Counted from the stretch's first letter, positions 1 to 7,740 are shown. The stretch is DNA of 10,140 nucleotides from an uncultured Faecalibaculum sp. (GCF_910588395.1 NZ_CAJUPA010000058.1:1-10140), one strand, 5' to 3'. Translations and numbers: made by a program. Notes: generated by a model from the sequence alone, not told the origin.

Positions 1-52
1 AGTGCCGAACGGCACGCTGGGTGGTGTGAGAGGGACCTAGTCTCTACTCGAT
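1..52 (+). mobile_element. Group II intron, 3' end (domains V-VI), truncated by window edge
   Basis: The first 52 bases fold like the last two domains of a bacterial group II intron, a self-splicing retroelement. The distal part of domain V is visible: stem TGCC (3-6), loop GAAC (7-10), stem GGCA (11-14), the two-base bulge CG (15-16) and the 3' lower strand 17-25, whose partner lies left of the window. Domain VI follows: GAG (28-30) pairs with CTC (47-49) and AGGGA (31-35) pairs with TCTCT (41-45). This leaves A46 bulged, seven bases from the 3' end counted inclusively, where the branch-point adenosine is expected. The ending ACTCGAT matches the usual 3' end of introns carrying LtrA-type maturases (recalled, not searched). 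The intron body and any maturase gene would lie to the left. The loop GAAC departs from the common GNRA loop. The exact 3' boundary is inferred. Confidence 0.72.
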
Positions 53-86
53 CGTTGTCCGGATGACCACTGGGCGGATAAGCGGT

Positions 87-1145
87 CTATTCGTCCTCCG
101 GTTCACTCTGGGCTTCCAGATTTCTGGCTTCTTCCAGATAAACGCAGAGATAGTCTGCTTCTTCCTGAGACGTATGCCAGCTTGTGACAAACCGGATGAT
201 GATGTCGTCATTCCACTGCTCCCAGACTTCAAAATCCACCCGGGTGGACAGATATTCATATTCCTGCTGTGTCACCACCACAAAGATCTGATTGGTCTCG
301 CTGGTCAGCAGGAGCGGATACCCCAGCTCCTTGACCTTTTCCTGAATCCCCTGCGCCAGCTCATTGGCATGACGAGCATTGCGGTACCAGGCATCCTCTT
401 CAAACAGCCCGATGAACTGCAGCCCCAGCAGCCAGCCCTTGGCAAGCATGGCACCGCTCTGTTTTTCCGTGAAACGGAAATACGGCTGAAGCTTGCGGTT
501 GGTGATCACCAGCGCCTCTCCGAACAGTGCACCGTTTTTGGTGGCACCGATCGTAAAGGCATCGCACCAGCCAGCCAGATCATTCAGATCGTAATCCACC
601 CCGGATTCCAGGGCATTTCCCAGTCTGGCCCCGTCCATGATCAGATACAGCTGGAATTCATCGCAGATTGCCCGCAGATCCTCCAGCTCCTGACGGGTGT
701 AGACTGTACCGAGCTCCGTGGCATTGGAAATATATACGGCTCTTGGCATGACCATGTGTTCAAAACTCAGCTGAAACTGGCTGTGGGCTTTTCTCAGAGC
801 AGCAGGCGTTATTTTCCCGGAGGCATCCGGCACGGTGATCACCTTGTGTCCCGTGGCTTCCACCGACCCTGTTTCATGAACGGCAATATGACCAGTATCC
901 GGGGAGTACACCCCTTCATATGGCCGCAGGATGTGCCGCAGGATGGTGAGATTGACAATCGTGCCGCCTACCAGAAAGTGAATCGCCGGATCATGGTCCG
1001 GCATTCTGGCAGCCAGCAGTTCTCTGGCCCGCTGACAGTACTGATCCGTGCCATAGCCGGGATTGTCTGCATCATTGGCTTCCTGCAGCAGTTCCATGAT
1101 CCGCGGGATGCATCCCTGGCCATAGTCATTTCGAAAAAATAGCAT
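87..1145 (-). CDS. Threonine aldolase-family PLP-dependent lyase
   Basis: This 352-residue protein belongs to the beta-eliminating lyase / low-specificity threonine aldolase family, cytosolic fold-type I PLP enzymes that typically cleave L-threonine or L-allo-threonine to glycine and acetaldehyde. Visible landmarks are GGT near residues 60-62 (phosphate binding), His90 in HETG (likely stacking on PLP), DGARLGNAL at 171-179 (Asp171 and Arg174) and Lys203 in GATKNGAL, the likely Schiff-base lysine. Length is close to the family norm of about 340, with a short acidic C-terminal tail. I place the start at 1145 because GGAGAGG lies just upstream; the frame stays open to 1253, but that stretch runs through the promoter and terminator. 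The gene has its own promoter and is separate from the butyrate genes. The family is clear, the substrate is not: other aldolase or lyase activities are possible. Confidence 0.9.
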   Translation of the reverse strand: MLFFRNDYGQGCIPRIMELLQEANDADNPGYGTDQYCQRARELLAARMPDHDPAIHFLVGGTIVNLTILRHILRPYEGVYSPDTGHIAVHETGSVEATGHKVITVPDASGKITPAALRKAHSQFQLSFEHMVMPRAVYISNATELGTVYTRQELEDLRAICDEFQLYLIMDGARLGNALESGVDYDLNDLAGWCDAFTIGATKNGALFGEALVITNRKLQPYFRFTEKQSGAMLAKGWLLGLQFIGLFEEDAWYRNARHANELAQGIQEKVKELGYPLLLTSETNQIFVVVTQQEYEYLSTRVDFEVWEQWNDDIIIRFVTSWHTSQEEADYLCVYLEEARNLEAQSEPEDE

Positions 1146-1205
1146 AACCTCTCCTTCTTCCCTTCCGGAAATCCGATGGGACTGATTTGTTTTTGAGACA
1201 GATGT

Positions 1206-1234
1206 ATTATACAGGCCGGCATGAAAAAAGAACA
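1206..1234 (-). promoter_or_regulatory. Putative promoter of the lyase gene
   Basis: The - strand carries a perfect TATAAT at 1206-1211, about 60 bases upstream of the lyase start. The best-spaced -35 position (1229-1234, TGTTCT) is poor and lies inside the terminator stem of the upstream transcription unit. The -10 box is convincing and the -35 is weak, so the promoter could depend on an activator or on the -10 region alone. Confidence 0.5.
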
Positions 1235-1259
1235 GATGAGGCTTGATCCCCATCTGTTC
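1224..1259 (-). terminator. Rho-independent terminator of the butyrate gene cluster
   Basis: Read on the - strand, GAACAGATG (1259-1251) pairs with CATCTGTTC (1238-1230). The stem extends inward through GGG/CCT, with one G-U pair, to 12 base pairs with a six-base loop. Six T residues (1229-1224) follow directly. It lies 25 bases past the CoA-transferase stop codon and is a clear intrinsic terminator for that unit. Confidence 0.9.
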
Positions 1260-1284
1260 CTGTTTTCTGTCTGATGCAGCTGAG

Positions 1285-2841
1285 TCAGTCTTTCCGGCTC
1301 AGGCCCATGGGCTGATCCATGAAAATCCGTTCATCCATGATTTTCAGATCATCCGCAATGGCCGGACGGAAATCCATCTGTGCCAGGACATCCTTTTCCA
1401 GATCAATGCCCGGCGCGATTTCCGTCAGCGTGAATACGCCGTCCCGGAGTTCAAACACCGCGCGTTCCGTGATGTACATGACTTTCTGACCGGCTTTTTT
1501 CGCAAAATCCGCAGAGAATGTGATCTGTTCCACATCATTCTTGAATTTCTTGACCTGTCCTTCGTTCAGGATTTCCAGGGTTCCGTCCCCGAATTTTTCC
1601 TTCAGACCCTTCGCTGTGAAGGTCCCGCAGAAAATGACAACCGGTGTGGACTGGGTAATGTTGATGAAACCGCCGCAGCCTGCAATGCGGGGACCAAACC
1701 GGGATACATTGATGTTTCCGGACTTGTCGCATTCCGCCAGTCCCAGGAAGGCTTCATCCAGACCGCCGCCATCATAGAAATCAAAGAGAGCGGGAGAATC
1801 GACCGTTGCTTCCGGATTGGTGGCGGCGCCGAATCCCACACCGCTGGCCGGAACACCGCCGACGTTGCCGGCTTCCACCGTCATCTTCAGACCGGTGATT
1901 CCTTCTTCATTGGCGACATTGGCCACACCCTCCGGAATGCCGATGCCCAGATTCAGAATCGCGTTGGGCACCAGCTCCATGGCTGCCCGGCGGCTGATGA
2001 CCTTCCGGGCGTTCAGCGGCATGGGAGTCAGGGCATCCAGCGGTTTTTTGATCTGACCGGAGAATTCCGGCTTGTAGGGATCCATATACGTCTGCCAGTG
2101 GTTGTCCGGTGTTCCCTTTACGATGTAATCCACCATGATACCAGGGACTTTCACGTCCTTGGGGTTTAGTGTGCCGTTCTGCACAATGTCTTCCACCTGA
2201 GCAATCACGATTCCACCGGTGTTCTTCACAGCCTCCGCCATGGCCAGGGCTTCCAGGAAAGCCGCTTCCTTCTCCATGGTGATGTTTCCGTTTTCATCGG
2301 CATAGGTACCCCGGATAAAGCCAACGTTGATGTTTTTGAAGGGTTTGTACCGCAGATACTCTTCCCCGTCGATTTCCATGACTTCCACCAGATCTTCATC
2401 GGTGATGTCATTCATCTTGCCACCCTGCAGACGGGGATCCACGAAGGTGTTCAGACCGATCTTTGTGATGACGCCGGGACGGTTTGCCGCGATTTCCCGC
2501 AGCAGCTGCGCCAGGGTGCCAATGGGCAGGTTCCAGGCTTTGACCTTATTTTCCGTGACGAGTTTCTGCAGTGCAGGCACCAGATTCCAGTGACCGCCTA
2601 CGATGCTGCGCAGCAGGCCTTCGTGAGCCAGATGGTTCATGCCAAGTCTGTCACTGCCATCGCCTACATTTGTGGGAAAAAACAGGTCCAGGTTTTTCGG
2701 AGAACCGGTTTTCAGAAATCTGTCTTCCAGGGCATAGGTCAGCTCCTGAGGGTGACACATTCCAATGAAACCGCTCATGACGATGCGGTCACCGTCTTTG
2801 ACCAGCAGAGCAGCTTCTTCCGGTGTAATGACTTTTGACAT
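1285..2841 (-). CDS. Propionate/acetate-type CoA-transferase (family I, fused subunits)
   Basis: This 518-residue protein is a family I CoA-transferase of the propionate CoA-transferase / YdiF type, with both halves of the enzyme in one chain. Such enzymes move CoA between an acyl-CoA and a free acid through a glutamyl-CoA intermediate. The N-terminal half begins with a typical SKVITPEEAA stretch. The C-terminal half has NLGIGIPEG (297-305), then Glu323 in TVEAGNVGG, the likely catalytic glutamate (compare Glu324 of the Clostridium propionicum enzyme, recalled), and GCGGFINI near 388-395. It starts one base after the crt stop codon with no strong Shine-Dalgarno site, so translational coupling to crt is likely. 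In this context it probably makes butyrate from butyryl-CoA with acetate as acceptor. Propionyl-, lactoyl- or acetoacetyl-CoA could also be substrates. It is not the roughly 440-residue But type. Confidence 0.9.
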   Translation of the reverse strand: MSKVITPEEAALLVKDGDRIVMSGFIGMCHPQELTYALEDRFLKTGSPKNLDLFFPTNVGDGSDRLGMNHLAHEGLLRSIVGGHWNLVPALQKLVTENKVKAWNLPIGTLAQLLREIAANRPGVITKIGLNTFVDPRLQGGKMNDITDEDLVEVMEIDGEEYLRYKPFKNINVGFIRGTYADENGNITMEKEAAFLEALAMAEAVKNTGGIVIAQVEDIVQNGTLNPKDVKVPGIMVDYIVKGTPDNHWQTYMDPYKPEFSGQIKKPLDALTPMPLNARKVISRRAAMELVPNAILNLGIGIPEGVANVANEEGITGLKMTVEAGNVGGVPASGVGFGAATNPEATVDSPALFDFYDGGGLDEAFLGLAECDKSGNINVSRFGPRIAGCGGFINITQSTPVVIFCGTFTAKGLKEKFGDGTLEILNEGQVKKFKNDVEQITFSADFAKKAGQKVMYITERAVFELRDGVFTLTEIAPGIDLEKDVLAQMDFRPAIADDLKIMDERIFMDQPMGLSRKD

Positions 2842-2842
2842 A

Positions 2843-3622
2843 CTACTTGTTGGAGAACTGCTTGTCCTTGACCTTGTTCAGGAAGCAGTCCATACCGTAG
2901 GTCTGGTCTTCTGTGGCGAAGCAGTCGGAGAAATCCTTCACTTCTTCCGCGATGCCTTCGTCAATGGTTTCATTCAGACCGTTGTTGATGGCTTTCTTTG
3001 CCTGCGCAACAGCCACCGGTGCATTTTTGGCGATGCCGCCAGCCATTTTTTCCACAAAGGCCATCAGTTCTTCCTGGGGAACCACTGCGTTGACCAGACC
3101 GATTTTCTCGGCTTTGTCAGCCTTGATGTTCCGGGCAGTGTAAATCATTTCCTTGGCGATGCCGGCGGGAACCAGACGGACCAGACGCTGGGTTCCACCA
3201 AATCCCGGGGTAATGCCCAGACCGACTTCAGGCTGTCCGAATACTGCATTGTCAGCTGCAACACGGATGTCGCAGGCCATGGCCAGTTCACAGCCGCCAC
3301 CCAGAGCAAAGCCGTTGACTGCTGCGATGACCGGGCAGTGCAGCGTTTCGATTTCACGGAAGATCTTGTTTCCGTAAGCGCCGTATTCCGCAGCTTCTTC
3401 CACAGTCTTGTCCTTCATTTCCGCAATATCTGCACCGGCAACAAATGATTTGTTTCCGGCACCGGTGATGATCAGGCAGTATGTATCGTCATCATTTTTG
3501 ACTGTGCTGACCGCTTCTTCCAGATCCTTCAGAACTTCTGTGGACAGGGCGTTGAGCGCCTTGGGGCGGTTGATTGTGATTTTGGAAACGTGACCGTTTT
3601 TTTCAAGAATGACATTTTCCAT
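2843..3622 (-). CDS. crt: 3-hydroxybutyryl-CoA dehydratase (crotonase)
   Basis: This 259-residue enoyl-CoA hydratase/isomerase-family enzyme dehydrates 3-hydroxybutyryl-CoA to crotonyl-CoA. Its length equals that of clostridial Crt. The oxyanion-hole segments are AGAD (62-65) and ALGGGCELA (106-114). The two catalytic glutamates are in place: Glu112 in GGCELA and Glu132 in PEVGLG. FGGTQRL follows at 141-147. I chose the start at 3622 because AAAGGAGG lies eight bases upstream; the frame is open further up to 3760, but that stretch runs through hairpins and has no ribosome site. The gene follows hbd after a 176-base gap and is followed after one base by the CoA-transferase. Crt is the best name because hbd, bcd and etfAB are neighbours; the fold alone would also allow a general enoyl-CoA hydratase. 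Confidence 0.95.
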   Translation of the reverse strand: MENVILEKNGHVSKITINRPKALNALSTEVLKDLEEAVSTVKNDDDTYCLIITGAGNKSFVAGADIAEMKDKTVEEAAEYGAYGNKIFREIETLHCPVIAAVNGFALGGGCELAMACDIRVAADNAVFGQPEVGLGITPGFGGTQRLVRLVPAGIAKEMIYTARNIKADKAEKIGLVNAVVPQEELMAFVEKMAGGIAKNAPVAVAQAKKAINNGLNETIDEGIAEEVKDFSDCFATEDQTYGMDCFLNKVKDKQFSNK

Positions 3623-3658
3623 TTGATTTTCCTCCTTTGCTCCATGAGCATTGATGGG

Positions 3659-3684
3659 ATATGAGGGTGCATGCAGCCTCATAT
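3659..3684 (-). other. Hairpin in the crt leader
   Basis: ATATGAGG (3659-3666) is inverted as CCTCATAT (3677-3684) around a ten-base loop containing the palindrome TGCATGCA. It lies between the terminator-like hairpin and the crt ribosome site, about 37 bases from the start codon. No T-run follows on the - strand, so it is not a terminator. It could stabilise a processed crt mRNA end or bind a protein. Confidence 0.5.
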
Positions 3685-3723
3685 TGATAATAAAGAGGCG
3701 AAAGACATTGTCCTTGCGCCTCT
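3685..3723 (-). terminator. Terminator-like hairpin between hbd and crt
   Basis: On the - strand AGAGGCG (3723-3717) pairs with CGCCTCT (3700-3694). An inner stem AAGGAC/GTCTTT closes on the loop AAT, with one bulged C and one G-U pair. The stem of about 13 pairs is followed by TTATTATC, a broken T-rich tract. It lies 75 bases past the hbd stop, so it may end or reduce transcription after hbd, separating bcd-etfB-etfA-hbd from crt-CoA-transferase. The T-tract is imperfect, so read-through is likely. Confidence 0.6.
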
Positions 3724-3798
3724 GAATCCAGACATATTTGACCTGCTCAAGCCTGCGCACAGACTGGCCGCAGGGCGGATCTGCCTGTTGTCAGGCGG

Positions 3799-4641
3799 CT
3801 ACTTCTTGTAGTTGTAGAAGCCTTCTCCGGTTTTGCGGCCCAGCTTGCCTGCACGTACCATCTTGCGCAGCAGCGTGGAAGCCCGGTATTTGGAATCGCC
3901 TGTTTCGCTGTACAGCACATCCATGATGGCCAGAACAACATCCAGACCAATCAGGTCGCCCAGTGCCAGGGGACCCATCGGGTGGTTGGCACCGAGCTGC
4001 ATGGCTGTATCGATGTCTTCCACGGAAGCAATGCCTTCCTGCAGAATCACGGTACCTTCGTTGATCATCGGAATCAGGATGCGGTTTACCACGAATCCGG
4101 GGCCTTCATTGACTTCAACAGGCGTTTTGCCGATTTCCTTGGAAATCTCCAGAATTGTGTCCTTCACTTCAGCGGGTGTGTTGGCGCCGGAAATGACTTC
4201 CACCAGTTTCATGCGGTCAGCCGGGTTGAAGAAGTGCATGCCGATGACCGGGTGCTTGATGCCGTTGGCAATCTCGGTTACAGACAGACTGGATGTGTTG
4301 GTGCCGAAAATTGCATCTTCCTTCACGATCTCATCCAGCTTGCTGAAGAGATCCTTCTTGACGGGCATCTGTTCCAGAACCGCTTCCACGATCAGATCGC
4401 GGTCAGCCAGGTCTTCGTATACACCGGCTTTCAGGTTTGCTTTGGCAGCATCTGCTGCTTCCTGGGTGATTTTTCCCTTGGCAACGAGTTTGTCCTTGCC
4501 GGCAAAAATCTTGTTGACGCCGTTTTCAGCCCATTCTTTTTTTACATCGACAACGATAACGTCATTGCCTGCTGTGGCGAATGCATTTGCGATGCCCTGG
4601 CCCATGGTGCCGGCACCGACTACTCCTACTTTTCTTGTCAT
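3799..4641 (-). CDS. hbd: 3-hydroxybutyryl-CoA dehydrogenase
   Basis: This 280-residue cytosolic enzyme reduces acetoacetyl-CoA to 3-hydroxybutyryl-CoA with NAD(P)H. The N-terminal Rossmann fold carries VGAGTMGQGIA (8-18), and Asp32 at the end of the second strand suggests a preference for NADH. Active-site residues of the family are present: Ser117 in NTSSLS, His136 in GMHFFNP, Glu148 in KLVEV and Asn186 in FVVNR. The C-terminal domain ends in the typical LGRKTGEGFYNYKK. Length matches clostridial Hbd (about 282). An AAGGAAG site precedes the start. It lies 27 bases after etfA in the same direction. The next gene, crt, comes only after 176 bases containing hairpins. Confidence 0.96.
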   Translation of the reverse strand: MTRKVGVVGAGTMGQGIANAFATAGNDVIVVDVKKEWAENGVNKIFAGKDKLVAKGKITQEAADAAKANLKAGVYEDLADRDLIVEAVLEQMPVKKDLFSKLDEIVKEDAIFGTNTSSLSVTEIANGIKHPVIGMHFFNPADRMKLVEVISGANTPAEVKDTILEISKEIGKTPVEVNEGPGFVVNRILIPMINEGTVILQEGIASVEDIDTAMQLGANHPMGPLALGDLIGLDVVLAIMDVLYSETGDSKYRASTLLRKMVRAGKLGRKTGEGFYNYKK

Positions 4642-4668
4642 TGTTCTGCTTCCTTCTTCCTCTGTGAA

Positions 4669-5697
4669 TTAAGCGGCTTTTGCCTTTTTGATTTCTTCAA
4701 CCAGCAGCGGCATGACTTCTTCGATCTTGCCCACAAAGCCCAGGTTGGCGATCTTGAAGATTTCCGCTTCCGGGTCACGGTTGATGGCGATGATGAAGTC
4801 GGATTTCTCCATGCCGGCTACATGCTGCACAGCCCCGGAGATACCGCAGGCGATGTACAGGTTCGGACGGACAGTCTTGCCGGTCTGACCAACCTGAACA
4901 GCCTTGTCGGCAAAGCCGTCTTCCACAACCGCACGGGTCGCACACATTTCGCCGCCCAGTTCTTCCGCAACCTGTTTCAGATAGTCCAGGCTTCCTTCAG
5001 CACCACGGCCGGCACCGATCAGAATGTCGGCTTTCGTGATGTCCACGCCTTCCGCTTCCTTGGGTTCCACTTCCAGAATCGTGACTTCCGGTTCCGTTGT
5101 TTCCCATGCCGGCGCAAATTCGATCACTTCGCCTGTGCGGCTTTCGTCTACAGGCGCCATGTCGAATACTTTCGGACGGATGGTTGCCATCTGCGGACGT
5201 GTGTTCGGACATACGATGGTACCGAACAGGTTGCCGCCGAATGTCGGACGGGTAACCAGCAGCAATGCTTCGCCATCCTTGACTTTGTCCAGATCAATTG
5301 CGATCTTCGTGGCATCCGCTGTCAGACCTGCATTCAGGCGGGCAGCCACACGGGGTGCCAGGTCACGGCCTTCCACAGTGGCACCTGTCAGAAAGCTGTC
5401 CGGCTTGAATTCGTTGACTACCTGTGTCAGGGCATCTGTGTAGAACTGTGTGTTGTAGTCCTTCAGCAGAGGATCATCCACCACGATCACTTTGTCTGCG
5501 CCATGGGCAATGACATCCTGTGCCTTGTCCTTTACGCCGCTGCCCAGCAGGACGCCAACCACGTTGAATCCCATTTCGGGCATGCTGGCGACAAGCTTGC
5601 GGGCTTCGGAAATCAGTTCATAGCCGACATCCGCAATGTTTCCGTCTTTCTGTTCGACAAAGACATAAATGTCCTTGTATCCATCAAATTTTGCCAT
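4669..5697 (-). CDS. etfA: Electron transfer flavoprotein, alpha subunit
   Basis: This 342-residue protein is the large subunit of the electron transfer flavoprotein that partners butyryl-CoA dehydrogenase. The N-terminal alpha/beta domain (about 1-200) contains TGATVEGRDLAPRVAARL (104-121). The C-terminal FAD domain (about 205-340) shows GAGRG (228-232), ATRAVVEDG (253-261), QVGQTGKTV (268-276), the signature CGISGAVQHVAGM (284-296) and IAINRDPEAEIF (303-314). These residues hold the mobile alpha-FAD that passes electrons to Bcd. AAGGGG lies ten bases before the start. It follows etfB after 16 bases, so the two subunits are surely co-expressed. Length and motifs fit clostridial EtfA. Confidence 0.96.
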   Translation of the reverse strand: MAKFDGYKDIYVFVEQKDGNIADVGYELISEARKLVASMPEMGFNVVGVLLGSGVKDKAQDVIAHGADKVIVVDDPLLKDYNTQFYTDALTQVVNEFKPDSFLTGATVEGRDLAPRVAARLNAGLTADATKIAIDLDKVKDGEALLLVTRPTFGGNLFGTIVCPNTRPQMATIRPKVFDMAPVDESRTGEVIEFAPAWETTEPEVTILEVEPKEAEGVDITKADILIGAGRGAEGSLDYLKQVAEELGGEMCATRAVVEDGFADKAVQVGQTGKTVRPNLYIACGISGAVQHVAGMEKSDFIIAINRDPEAEIFKIANLGFVGKIEEVMPLLVEEIKKAKAA

Positions 5698-5713
5698 TGG
5701 TGATGTCCCCTTC

Positions 5714-6505
5714 CTACTTCTTGATCAGCTGCTTTTCCTTCAGGGCAGCTGCGATCTTTTCCGCAGTTTCCGCTGCAGGCAGATCGAATGTTTCCGTCTT
5801 GGCGGATACGTCTTTTGTGAAAGTGGCGTGAACCTTCGTGGGAGAACCAGCCAGACCCACCACTTCCAGAGGCAGATCCAGATCATCGAATGTCATGGTC
5901 TGAACCGGCTTGCCGAAGGATTCAACAATGTCCACGCAGTTCATGTAGCGGGGCTTGTTCATGCCGGAAAGTGTTGTCAGCACAGCAGGCATTTTGCTTT
6001 CCAGAATCTGTTCTTCATCTTCCAGCTGCTTGCGGACCTTCACTTTTTCCGGTGTGAGTTCAATGATTTCATCCACATAGGTGATCTGGGGAATGCCCAG
6101 ACGTTCCGCAGTCTGCGGACCAACCTGTGCGGTGTCGCCATCAATGGCCTGACGGCCTGCAATGATCAGATCGAATCCGATCTTCTTCAGTGCGGCAGCC
6201 AGGGTACGGCTGGTGGCGCAGGTGTCGGCGCCGCCCAGACGACGGTCAGTCAGCAGAACCGCACCATCCGCACCGCGGGCGATGCATTCCTGCAGCATGC
6301 CTGCAGCCTGCGGGGGACCCATGGAAAGCACAGTCACTTTCACATCCGGGTTTTTGTCCTTCAGTTCCAGCGCAGCTTCCAGACCTGCCAGATCATCCGG
6401 GTTGATGATGGAAGGCACGCCGTCGCGGACCAGAGTTCCAGTATTTTTGTCTACCGTGATTTCAGTTGAATCCGGTACCTGTTTTGCCAGTACTACGATA
6501 TTCAT
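5714..6505 (-). CDS. etfB: Electron transfer flavoprotein, beta subunit (bifurcating type)
   Basis: This 263-residue small subunit pairs with EtfA. It starts with NIVVLAKQVPDSTE, typical of clostridial EtfB. At 117-131 it carries GRQAIDGDTAQVGPQ, the form found in electron-bifurcating ETFs that bind FAD in the beta subunit and NADH. Mitochondrial-type ETFs, which bind AMP there, differ at these positions (recalled). The complex should oxidise NADH and send one electron to ferredoxin and one to crotonyl-CoA through Bcd. No ferredoxin, Rnf or hydrogenase gene is in the window. GGGAGG lies about ten bases before the start, and the gene follows bcd after 16 bases. Confidence 0.96.
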   Translation of the reverse strand: MNIVVLAKQVPDSTEITVDKNTGTLVRDGVPSIINPDDLAGLEAALELKDKNPDVKVTVLSMGPPQAAGMLQECIARGADGAVLLTDRRLGGADTCATSRTLAAALKKIGFDLIIAGRQAIDGDTAQVGPQTAERLGIPQITYVDEIIELTPEKVKVRKQLEDEEQILESKMPAVLTTLSGMNKPRYMNCVDIVESFGKPVQTMTFDDLDLPLEVVGLAGSPTKVHATFTKDVSAKTETFDLPAAETAEKIAAALKEKQLIKK

Positions 6506-6521
6506 GATCGATGATTCCTCC

Positions 6522-7661
6522 CTACTTCAGCATGGCGCCGGAGATGACCATGCGCTGCACTTCCGATGTACCTTCGTAGATCTCGGTGATCTTGGCATCA
6601 CGGAACATGCGCTCAACCGGCAGATCGCGGGTGTAGCCGTAACCGCCCATCAGCTGGATGGCCTTTGTGGTAACGTCCATGGCGGTTTCTGCGGCAAACA
6701 GCTTTGCTTCTGCTGCCAGCACTGTGTAAGGTTTGCCCTGTTCCTTGGCCATGGCAGCCTGGTAAACCAGCAGTCTTGCGGCATCAACTGCAGTCTGCAT
6801 GTTGGCCAGCTGGAACTGTGTGTTCTGGAACTTGGCAATGGGACGGCCAAACTGCTTTCTGGCTTTTACATAGGGGATGACTTCGTCAATGGCACCCTGT
6901 GCAATACCCAGAGCCTGGGCGGCGATGCCGATGCGTCCGCCGTCCAGCGTCTGCATTGCGATCCGGAATCCCTGACCTTCCTTGCCCAGCAGGTTTTCCT
7001 TGGGAACCCGTACATTGTTGAAAATCAGTTCGCTTGTGGCAGAACCGCGGATACCCAGCTTCTTCTCGTGCTGACCAATGGTGAATCCCGGTGTGTCCTT
7101 TTCCACGATGAATGCGGAAATGCCCCGTGTGCCCTTGGATTTGTCTGTCATTGCGAAAATGATGTAGACATCAGCCTCACCTGCGTTGGTGATGAAGATT
7201 TTCGTTCCGTTGATGACATAATCGTCACCGTCCTTGACCGCAGTAGTCTGCTGGCCGGCAGCATCGGTACCGGCATTGGGCTCGGTCAGACCGAAGGCAG
7301 CCAGCTTTTCACCGGAAGCAAGCGGACGCAGATACTTTTCCTTCTGTTCCGGCGTACCGAACTGTGCAATGGGCCATGTGCCCAGGGACGTGTGAGCCGA
7401 AAGAACAACGCCGCTTGTGGCGCACTTCTTGCTCAGCTCCTCTACTGCAAGGATATAGCTGAGGTAGTCGGCACCGGCTCCTCCGTATTCCTTCGGATAA
7501 GGAATGCCCAGCATTTTTGCGTCTCTCATGACCTGAACTGCTTCCTTCGGGAAACGTTCGCTTTCATCAACGTCCGCTGCGTTTTCCTTTACTTCATTTT
7601 CCGCTACTTCGCGGAACAGCTTCTGCATCAGCTTCTGCTGTTCTGTCAGATTAAAATCCAT
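6522..7661 (-). CDS. bcd: Butyryl-CoA dehydrogenase
   Basis: This 379-residue acyl-CoA dehydrogenase reduces crotonyl-CoA to butyryl-CoA with electrons from EtfAB. Visible family segments are EYGGAGADYLSY (58-69), FGLTEPNAGTD (123-133, flavin and substrate contacts), FITNAGEAD (156-164), the helical C-terminal domain with ARKQFGRPIAKFQ (267-279), QLMGGYGYTRDLPVERMFRD (336-355) and IYEGTSEVQR (361-370). Glu363 in this last motif is the expected catalytic base (compare Glu367 of Megasphaera elsdenii Bcd, recalled). The start at 7661 has AAGGAGA eight bases upstream; the 16 codons above it are rejected. It is first in its transcription unit, behind a good promoter. The family also contains other short-chain dehydrogenases, but the etfBA-hbd-crt context settles the role. 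Confidence 0.95.
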   Translation of the reverse strand: MDFNLTEQQKLMQKLFREVAENEVKENAADVDESERFPKEAVQVMRDAKMLGIPYPKEYGGAGADYLSYILAVEELSKKCATSGVVLSAHTSLGTWPIAQFGTPEQKEKYLRPLASGEKLAAFGLTEPNAGTDAAGQQTTAVKDGDDYVINGTKIFITNAGEADVYIIFAMTDKSKGTRGISAFIVEKDTPGFTIGQHEKKLGIRGSATSELIFNNVRVPKENLLGKEGQGFRIAMQTLDGGRIGIAAQALGIAQGAIDEVIPYVKARKQFGRPIAKFQNTQFQLANMQTAVDAARLLVYQAAMAKEQGKPYTVLAAEAKLFAAETAMDVTTKAIQLMGGYGYTRDLPVERMFRDAKITEIYEGTSEVQRMVISGAMLK

Positions 7662-7740
7662 TATGAAGTTCTCCTTTCCATACATGAACTTGCATTGGCA
7701 GGCACACAAAAAAGCTTTTCACTGTTTTACATGCGACTCA

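Noticed and set aside
63..1142. Long open frame on the + strand opposite the lyase gene
   Set aside because: It has no ribosome site or recognisable domain and is fully explained by the codon use of the lyase gene on the other strand.
3623..3760. N-terminal extension of crotonase by 46 residues
   Set aside because: It runs through two hairpins; the AAAGGAGG site and the family length fix the start at 3622.
3982..5703. 573-codon open frame on the + strand opposite hbd and etfA
   Set aside because: It crosses the junction of two well-supported genes, has a Cys/His/Phe-rich composition typical of antisense frames, and matches no family.
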